From: Paragonimus westermani
Lineage: Eukaryota > Platyhelminthes > Trematoda > Plagiorchiida > Troglotrematidae
Length of the DNA: 64,000 nt
Assembly: GCA_008508345.1 (NCBI GenBank)
Contig: QNGE01003860.1
Location: 1-64,000, forward strand
Direction of reading: 5' to 3'
Shown here: positions 57,301 to 64,000 of the stretch, piece after piece
Layout of the letters: each line of letters opens with the position of its first letter
How positions within the stretch are numbered: the first letter of the stretch is position 1
Program-made: the position numbers and the translations under genes
The notes under the pieces: model-generated
What the model was told of the DNA's origin: nothing
Database searches by the model: none
Seen by the model: the letters and a program-made list of their open reading frames with translations, nothing else

Positions 57301-58959
57301 ATACCAAGAGCCGAACAGAAATCTGAATTCTTTGATCGCGAAACGCTCAATCCCTACAGGTCATGTGACTGATCCCGTCACTTCGTACATGATCCTACTG
57401 CGCAATCTGAACCCTAGGTTGTCGGCATTCTTCAAGGAGTTGTTATTCAGTCGTCACACACGGGCCTTCTGCTGGTAAAAGGTACTGACGCAATCAGTGT
57501 GATTACCATAACACTGAAAGTCTTTACCCAACCCTGATTTTACTTATATCAAGTTCGTTCATTTGTTGTCGCCATGCGGTAAACTTATATAATTGATTGT
57601 TATGCGTATTCGGATGAAGAGAATAAACGAAGCGCTTGCATCTCGCAATGTATACCTTCTTGCAATTATAATGAATCCTTCTGCAATCAGATATTCAAGT
57701 GATTTGCTGTTGGGCATTAAACACCCAGACCCATTTCTTCTGTTTGTTCTGCCGGTCAGCCCAACTGAATTATCAATTTGGTCAGGGCCCTGCAGTTTAT
57801 CTATTGTTTAAATCTCCAGAAATATGATTCTATATCTTTCAGTAGACCCCACCACCTCTATTTATCTGCACATACCAGGTCTTAATTTTCTACGGCTATT
57901 CCTTACTCAGCTCGATTTCTTCAAAACCCCAAACGTTTCATCTTTCAATTAACTACGAGGTTGAATCAGTAGATGTTTACCAATAGAGACTGATTGTAGA
58001 ATGTCACTAAGTTTTCCATGAGGTGCACGTTATTATTAGTTTGTGATTTATGTTGATTATCCTACATCCAATGGAGATGTGAGTTTGTGAAAAATGAAAA
58101 TCCACCGAAGTGCACAAAACACATTATTAGATCAAAGTGACTAGAATCTATCAAAGAAATGGAGACTTAGCATACTTCCCCATTCAGTTGAAGAAGGAAA
58201 ACGCTGATTATAAAAAGTAATGATTTTTCGATCAAAGGACTGTAAAATTGGGCACAATCCACCTCAAATACTGAAGAGAGCTTAAACAGATCGGACCAAA
58301 AGTCCACATAAATTTTGGGGTAGTGTTCGGGGTATCCAAATGTTTCAATCGTAGGTGAAAATTTAAAATATACTGCTACGTTAATGTTAGCGTTTCTCTT
58401 CACTCAAAAACATTCCGTAAACGTCCTGCTAATTTATTAACCAACAGCGTAAACGGTATATTAAGTAGAAAGGAAACGCAGTGGAGACAATATAAATCAT
58501 CACACCGTACTATTCATGAAGAGGACGGTGGAGATACGTCTTAAGACATTAAGGTAACCTGGGAAAGTGGCAGGAAGAACCATTGAGGTATCCTTCGGCG
58601 AAAATGACTAATTTCCATAGATAAATTTGGCGTTGGTAACTGCGGAGTCGAAGAAATTATCTTGGATACAAGTTAATGTACATACGTAAGACGAAGTTAG
58701 AGTATACCTCCCGAATGTCGTTTAACCGAATGAGTACTACTTGTGCCAACCGCCCTTCTGGTCACAACACTAGTGCAATAAGGATGAACGATCGCACTAT
58801 ATTACTCACACTGCTACTCAGTAGCGACGCACACAGAGGAAAATATAAGAAGCAGCTCTGGAGTGCACTTTGATGTTCGCTCCGCACACGAACTGAACAG
58901 GGGTAACCGCAACCGCGACCTCTTCCTATCAATGTTTTATGTAGGTGTGTGTTCTCTTT
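54346..58959. other. Unassigned sequence
   Basis: No recognised gene. Frames at 55488-55703, 55718-55918, 56071-56355, 56355-56654 and 57106-57372 (all plus) are unusually dense on one strand but carry no known domain or clear splice structure. A B-box-like phrase, AGTTCGAATCCCC, lies at about 56951-56963. Confidence 0.4.
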
Positions 58960-59340
58960 TTGTGCTATCAGGGTGTATACCCCATATGTTGATTAACCTG
59001 GTGAATGTTTCTCGCACCATTCGCGTTCTTGGCCCACAACAATCGGTGCCGTGACCAGAATTGGAGGATGAAGATCCCAAGGCTACAGCCGTTCGAGAAT
59101 GGGGGTTTCCAGAGTTTCTTGGCGGACTTTGAGGATATTGTCGATAGTGTCGGAATCAAGGTCCACCGGTCGGTCGCGGTGATAGAGGCGTCCCGAAGGG
59201 CCCCAGAGAAGCTGGAGTGTACCGCTTCAAAGTAGGCGCTGGTAGCCGGGTTTGACAGCCCGTCCGGATACCGGGAGGCGATGCGGTGGTCCAAGGACGC
59301 CCGACTTAGCCTTGTAGACGACGCTGTCTTTTATGCCACG
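58960..59340 (+). mobile_element. LTR-retrotransposon leader: PBS-like site and gag start
   Basis: At about 59040-59056, CGGTGCCGTGACCAG resembles a primer-binding site complementary to the 3' end of a tRNA-His-type acceptor (TCACGGCACCA). It directly follows a GGCCCACAACA end compatible with the CA end of an LTR. About 30 bases later a frame (59068) starts MKIPRLQPFENGGFQSFLAD and continues FEDIVDSVGIK, which matches the N-terminus of Gypsy-type gag ('LQPF.GG.F..FL.dFEDla'). After an in-frame stop at 59233 the match may continue as VAGFDSPSGYREAM. The 5' LTR start was not found, and the element ends abruptly. Confidence 0.5.
59068..59340 (+). pseudogene. Retrotransposon gag N-terminal remnant
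   Basis: About 55 residues to a stop at 59233, then about 35 more in the same frame (LVAGFDSPSGYREAMRWSKD). The opening MKIPRLQPFENGGFQSFLAD is the informative part. The remainder of gag and all of pol are absent. It abuts unassigned sequence and then a Penelope-like element, whose insertion may have disrupted it. Confidence 0.48.
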
Positions 59341-59805
59341 TCAGTGAACGCCGGAGTTGGATCAGACTTCAGAGCAATTCACACTGACCGGTCAACTCAT
59401 AACTGGAACACACCCAGCAATCTGGTATCAAGTCAACGTTGCTTTGATTGCACGTTGGATTATTTCAGAAAAATTGTCTGATGAAGCTACACAATTGCTG
59501 ACAGAAAAATACCTGAATGGCAACGAGTTGAAATGCAAACGATCCAAATGAACCGGACGACTTCTACAGAGCAGCAGAAAAGTTGCTTCAAGAAGTGGTA
59601 ACTTTGAAGGTGATGAAGAAGAAGAGGAGGAAATAAATCGTGGCGAAGTACGCCAGAGAACACTGTTCTATAATTTCGGATAAACCGATGATTAGAAAGT
59701 AGCAACAGTGGTCCCTCTCGATTTGCTCTGATTACCTCGATGTGAGTGGTACGGCGGCTAGTGACCAGTACAACTCTCCTATAAAAAACACCAGAAGGAC
59801 GTAGT
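59341..59805. other. Unassigned sequence
   Basis: No recognised gene. The frames 59281-59481 and 59357-59551 overlap and have no confident match. A GAAGAAGAAGAGGAGGAAAT purine run lies near 59616-59635. Confidence 0.4.
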
Positions 59806-60063
59806 GTGGTTTATGCATATCTGCCTCATCTCTCCTGTTTCATTTATAACCAGCTACAAAAGAGCTTGCAACTGGGGACAAACACAAAAGTTGTATTTGG
59901 AGCTCTTGGCGTTTCTCCACCTATTTCGACAAAACAAACCTTGAGCTTGGACAGATTCATTGCTCATCGGAAGTTCAACCAGTTTTGGAGTCGCGCTATG
60001 GAGTTTCCAGCGACTGAGCAGTTGGATCTGTTGGAAGGTTCGGCTGAACGGAAAAATGCCTAA
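59806..60063 (+). pseudogene. Penelope-like linker segment (tentative)
   Basis: VYAYLPHLSCFIYNQLQKSL followed by TNTKVVFGALGVSPPISTKQ resembles the segment between RT and endonuclease in Penelope-like proteins ('v..lPf.g..s..l...l......vvF.t......s.Kd'). The later residues (FIAHRKFNQFWSRAMEFPAT...) do not fit, and about 300 bases lie between this and the nuclease. This implies an insertion or that only the first half is homologous. Confidence 0.42.
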
Positions 60064-60314
60064 ATCCACTCGTGATGGGGGTCGGTACTCAGAATAACAA
60101 TGAGCCAGATTGGTTGAATCTGTTTTCCACTGCTGGCTGGCGCAACGTTTGCTTCTTGCCGATGAATAAGAACCTCAGGGAAATGGTGATCAAACCTTGG
60201 TTTATTAAGTTGAAAAAGTTACTATTGGACCGCATACGTCCTGGCAATAACCTGGCAACCTAACGTGCCAAACTGTACGTGGACTAACGGGTTTGATCCG
60301 AATGTGATTCGCAG

Positions 60315-60752
60315 TTGTGCCGCATTGTAGGTCTATTCAATTGCGTTAGGTTGGCTAAATGTGTGACTTCATTTTGTGTTTACTCCATCAAATGCTTCTG
60401 TGGAGCAAGTTACGTCGGTCGCACAACCAAGCGCCTTTCTCAGAGGATACGTGAGCACCACCTCACTTGGCTAGCTAAGGGCGAGGTGAAGTGCATTTCA
60501 AATTCAATTCTGGCGCACTTTGTAGACACAGGTCACCAAATCTCCCCAGAAGTAGCTTTCCAGCCCATTTACCGCCTGCCCAGCCGTCAATCTAGAGGAG
60601 TCAAATTTCGTATTCTGGCCACCGCGGAAGCGATCGGAATTTGGTTGCGCAATCCACAGTTGTGCGCTCAGAAGAAATTTGTTCAGACCCTACGGTTACC
60701 ATGGCCCCCCATTACCCACTTGATAACTCCGGAGGTCAATTTTGTCACCTAA
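60315..60752 (+). CDS. GIY-YIG endonuclease domain of Penelope-like element
   Basis: This nuclease nicks target DNA to prime insertion. The 145-residue frame shows CVYSIKCFCGASYVGRTTKR: the VY and YVG pair is the GIY-YIG signature (residues about 22 and 34), with the conserved cysteines of the Penelope linker (KC-FCG). LSQRIREHHLTWLAKGEV gives the conserved R and the E-H block. ILAHFVDTGHQISPE is the 'H..dTGH' block. FRILATAEAIGIWLRNPQLC keeps the catalytic E (A-E-A-I), and LRLPWP is the usual C-terminal phrase. The nuclease end is intact over its whole length, unlike other coding remnants here, but the upstream frame is closed by stops, so no full protein is made. Its real start is further upstream. 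Confidence 0.82.
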   Translation: MCRIVGLFNCVRLAKCVTSFCVYSIKCFCGASYVGRTTKRLSQRIREHHLTWLAKGEVKCISNSILAHFVDTGHQISPEVAFQPIYRLPSRQSRGVKFRILATAEAIGIWLRNPQLCAQKKFVQTLRLPWPPITHLITPEVNFVT

Positions 60753-60890
60753 TTGTCGTCCAATACACAACCGTTTGATGTAGTTATGTGACTAATTGCT
60801 TTTGATTTTTTTTCGTTTGACAACCACGATGGTATAAAATGTTATGTAATTGGCTCGATGATGAATAACCGAAAACAGACTGCTCGCCAA

Positions 60891-63800
60891 AATCACCTTT
60901 GTTTTATCAGAAGTACTCATGAATTACGCGACGGAACTCTAAACCTACGCCTCTTGTACGACTATCGCTACTCATTGTACTCAATTTCCAACATCTTTCT
61001 GTTCAATCCTATCTCTAAGTTGCATAACCTATCTTAGGTAGTGTTCCGACCTCAAAGTTTGACAGGTTTTTACCAACTAAGATAAGGAGCCAGGCCTGGA
61101 GGTCATGAGTCATAGTTGTACTTAGTTACCTATACCACTGACTGCCTCACATAAAATCCATTAAGCATGTTGGCGGAGTGACTGTGTCGACAGGATTTCT
61201 GGGCACCTTACATTGCAGTTCACGACCATTGCCGTCGAACATTGAACATGCATTAATGAAGTGCGATTTTGCAGACCTGTGCAGACAGTTGATCTGGTGA
61301 ATCCCCACTGAGACTGCGAAGCGTGTGGCAAATCAGCCCGTGTGGACATTCCGACCTGCCGATGTGACTCTGCAGTTTAATTGGCAGGACAGTTAAGAAT
61401 GCTGCTTCCGTTGGTAGTTCGAACCTACCAGAATCACAAAGTTTTTGCAATCACGTTTCTTCTAAATTACCGTTTTTAACAAATTACTTTTAGATAGTAC
61501 CAAGTGAGTTTCACTTTACACTAATTGTTTTGCTCAGTGGTCCCAAGTCACATGGACCGTTGACTAAATACAATCAAAATGCAACATTTACGATATCCGT
61601 TTTGGATGCACGGCACTACGAAGCAAGTATAAAATTGATGTATATGTGCGTGCACATAAAGCTCCTAACTCAAACTTCAGTGAATCTCCGCTAGCCGCAA
61701 TGAAAGTACGTAAATACAAGTGAAAGTAAGGCGTGCGTTGGCTGAAGGACATCAGAATTTTGGTCGACCAAAGTTACGGTAAGAGAGAACACTTTCATGA
61801 TTATTCCACAGAGACCAATGATAGAAGGTGATGTCACCTTCAAAGTTAGAACACTGAAAGGAGTTTTCTATTCTGCGGAGGACTCATCGGAGTATAAAAA
61901 TAAAGAATGAAAAGTATGACGAGATGCATGGCTCGTGAACACCGATATCCACATTTTACATGCAATCCACACAGTGAGAAAGCTGTGTGTAGCTGACTGG
62001 TGACTTGTATACACAGGATCAAATATCGTCCCAAAGTGTTAGAATTCCAGGATAAATGTGGACAGCCTGCGAATAGTTATCGAGTACTAAGTGAGGGTGT
62101 TTTTTCGGGTATTCCAATCACGCAGTTAAACTATCGTGGTAGTTTAGTACGGACTTCACTCAGAACGCAAAATTCGCCTTCTTGCATCAGTGTTAAGTGG
62201 AGGTTTAAATGGTAGTTGAGCAGATTCTCAGCGATCTAAGCCATCATGCTTAATGCGCTCAACTGGGTACCTGTAACGTCTGTAGCTTATCGACAACAAC
62301 TGATCGTCAGTCACGTTCAGGTTGAGTTTGTTCCAGATCATTAATGATATATGGAAACAATGTCACACCATAAGGAACGGGCCTGTTGGCCTTGTAACTA
62401 ATGGGCGCCTGCAATATTTCTGCAAGCCGCAGATTCGCCAAGCAATATTCGTTACGCTGTGTTGGCTGTATACTTGAAAACACATGTTGTACTGAAGTCC
62501 TCACTTGTAGTTTAGTCTGCGACCATTACTAAAAACTGACGGATGACAGTGGAACTACCAGACTGGTTGACGGCGTAACGTCAATCAGTGAAATGACGCC
62601 GAATTTCATTGTGTCGACCAGCCATACACTTATAACAACTGCCTGAAGGAGGTAATGGGAACAACTGAGAGGACAAAAGTATTAAGCAACACTGGTAAGA
62701 TGTCTGAAGCGCATGGTAATCGTGGTCACATGAGCATCACGAAGGATCAAGTTTACGTTCTCAACAATTCCCAAGTCACTTCTGATATGTTCCCGGAGAA
62801 GGACGACCTTTAAAACTTTCATACCTCAACCGATTATCAATTTTCAATCGTTCTGTAGTTTTTATCACATCAACCAACTAAAGTATTTGGAATCGTAACA
62901 ATCTGTATCAACTGAATAGCTGAATATCCACCAAAATATCAGCAGCAACTCGTTTTGGAAACCAGACAATCGAAAATGCACATTCGCCTGTCAAAGTTGA
63001 GAAGTAAGCTAATGGAAACTGTTTGGTTTGAGCGAAAACTAGTGGTTAACTCAACGTGTGTGAGACGTCAAAAGTTTATCCAAGGGTCACAATGTGTGTT
63101 TACCTCCACTTTTAGTCCCAATTCGACAGGTGCTCTGAGTTATTCCATTAATCTGTTCAAGGTGACTTCCGCATTCTCAAGTAGTTTTGTCCTTGATATC
63201 TTGTTAATTTAAAGACCAGGTACAGTTAATATGTCATAAGGGGTTCGCTTTCATATGACACATGAAACCGCGAGTTGGGGGAATACCATCAGGCTGTCTA
63301 AACGGAGAGGAAAAGTATCAGCAACCAGGCTCGAACTACCGATAGTATGCTTGGTAGATAAGTGTCATTCCCGTTGGTCTATCAAAAACTTATTGTTTGG
63401 CAGTGGTACAAATATACATATGTAAATAGATAACCAAACAAAACGGAGTGCAGATAAACTGATAAGCAGCTAATAGACCTTCAAATCCCCAAGAGATTTT
63501 ATTTTTCAGTCAAAACGAAAGTGAAATACTCGCACTCTTCTAACCAGCACTTCGGTGCCTGTCACTTATCGCTATCTTAAGTGCGATCAGTGACATACGT
63601 AGACATAGTCAGGAAACCAACCGCATAATTACTAGTGATCAGTGTACCAACCATGCATGCACATACACGCATATAAGTAAATAAAATTCATGATAAGTTT
63701 TGGTTAGCATTGGCTGACCACTTTTATTCGAACGGAGAAATTGGCACCGCCTGTGTTCTCGATCTGTTGCCTCCTGACCTGCGTGCACTCGCTATTAGCG

Positions 63801-64000
63801 GTTGATCATGTGAGTGACCTTCGCTGAAGGTCACGCTCTGTCCGACAATTCGTTTTCCACAGGAATCCGCTGAATCAGTCGCCGTTCTGTCTGGCTGTAA
63901 AGCAAAGTCAAAGCACCACACATAGCTGGGCAAAACTTACAGGACATTTACCACGAAATTACTGAGTCCGGCAATATTTTCGTCGTAAGATGACCTGCAA
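60891..64000. other. Unassigned sequence with tRNA-like phrases
   Basis: No gene can be supported. Two T-loop or B-box-like phrases lie at 61411-61430 (plus, GGTAGTTCGAACCTACC) and about 63321-63340 (minus). Around 63690-63790 a plus-strand phrase WLALADHFYSNGEIGTACVL followed by DLLPPDLRALAI faintly resembles the start of a retrotransposon gag ('W...d.yF......ta..l..LLPP'). It is too short to call. The minus frame at 61253-61450 covers the first B-box-like phrase and may be part of a dispersed repeat. Confidence 0.35.

Larger units (their letters stand above)
59806..60890 (+). mobile_element. Penelope-like element, 3' part
   Basis: Contains a probable RT-to-endonuclease linker (59806-59950), an interrupted middle, a clear GIY-YIG endonuclease domain (60315-60752) and a 3' untranslated region with a T-rich run at 60808-60816. 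Penelope-like elements combine RT with a GIY-YIG nuclease. The RT itself is missing, so this is a 5'-truncated copy. The end of the element is uncertain. ACGATGGTATAAAATG and GAATAACCGAAAAC at about 60826-60877 look like the tail. Confidence 0.75.

Noticed and set aside
57315..57350. CTGAATTC...GATCGCGAAACGC, hammerhead-like
   Set aside because: CUGANGA is not present and the intervening bases do not form a stem.
63690..63800. Gag-like phrase ending DLLPPDLRALAI
   Set aside because: Only about 30 residues with loose similarity, no neighbouring retroelement motif before the window ends. Kept out as a separate gene.
1..64000. CRISPR arrays, operons, prophage or bacterial defence systems
   Set aside because: No regularly spaced repeats and no closely packed long genes. 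All signals point to eukaryotic repeat-rich DNA.

Overview
This is eukaryotic DNA, most likely from a flatworm and probably a trematode. That assignment rests on repeat families, not on a host marker gene. Nearly every recognisable coding segment is a broken retroelement: Ty3/Gypsy-like pol and gag relics, an RTE-like non-LTR reverse transcriptase tail of a kind I associate with trematodes, a LINE endonuclease scrap, a GIY-YIG end of a Penelope-like element, and a sequence with a hammerhead-ribozyme fold. I see no bacterial gene layout, no operons, no rRNA and no convincing intact tRNA. No complete host gene is recognisable. The only possible host exon is a weak PH-domain-like segment near 2 kb.

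Layout. 0-3 kb: mostly unassigned. 3.0-4.2 kb: minus-strand Gypsy RT/RNase H relic, followed by a ~200-bp repeat (4.40-4.61 kb) with an inverted relative at 11.95-12.13 kb. 5.1-7.5 kb: plus-strand Gypsy relic with gag, protease region, end of RNase H and integrase, but no RT. 7.5-16.9 kb: unassigned. 16.95-17.14 kb: an LTR-end fragment whose relative closes the Gypsy relic at 26.6-29.3 kb. 17.8-18.7 kb: a near-perfect palindrome and short tandem duplications. 18.77-25.63 kb: nested inverted repeats. The diverged outer arms are about 0.9 kb. The inner arms are 394 bp and nearly identical. A minus-strand LINE tail lies between the inner and outer right arms. 26.57-29.33 kb: a Gypsy relic truncated at its 5' side beside a hairpin that also occurs inside the nested palindrome. 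30.5 kb: LINE endonuclease scrap (minus).

32.5 kb and 54.2 kb: two copies of a small repeat. The 54.2-kb copy folds into a three-helix hammerhead with all core nucleotides; the 32.5-kb copy is decayed. 40.5-41.4 kb: a 919-bp foldback element with 254-bp arms about 98% identical. 51.66 kb (minus): a hammerhead-like core that does not fold completely. 58.96-59.34 kb: an LTR-retrotransposon leader with a primer-binding-site-like sequence complementary to a tRNA-His-type acceptor stem, and a gag start. 59.8-60.9 kb: Penelope-like 3' end. The remaining stretches, notably 32.6-40.5 kb and 41.4-51.6 kb, show no gene I can support.

The genes do not form a pathway. The window reads as a repeat-rich intergenic or intronic landscape built from several retroelement families at different stages of decay, plus palindromic elements and a hammerhead-bearing repeat. 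Two of the palindromic structures look recent because their arms are still almost identical.
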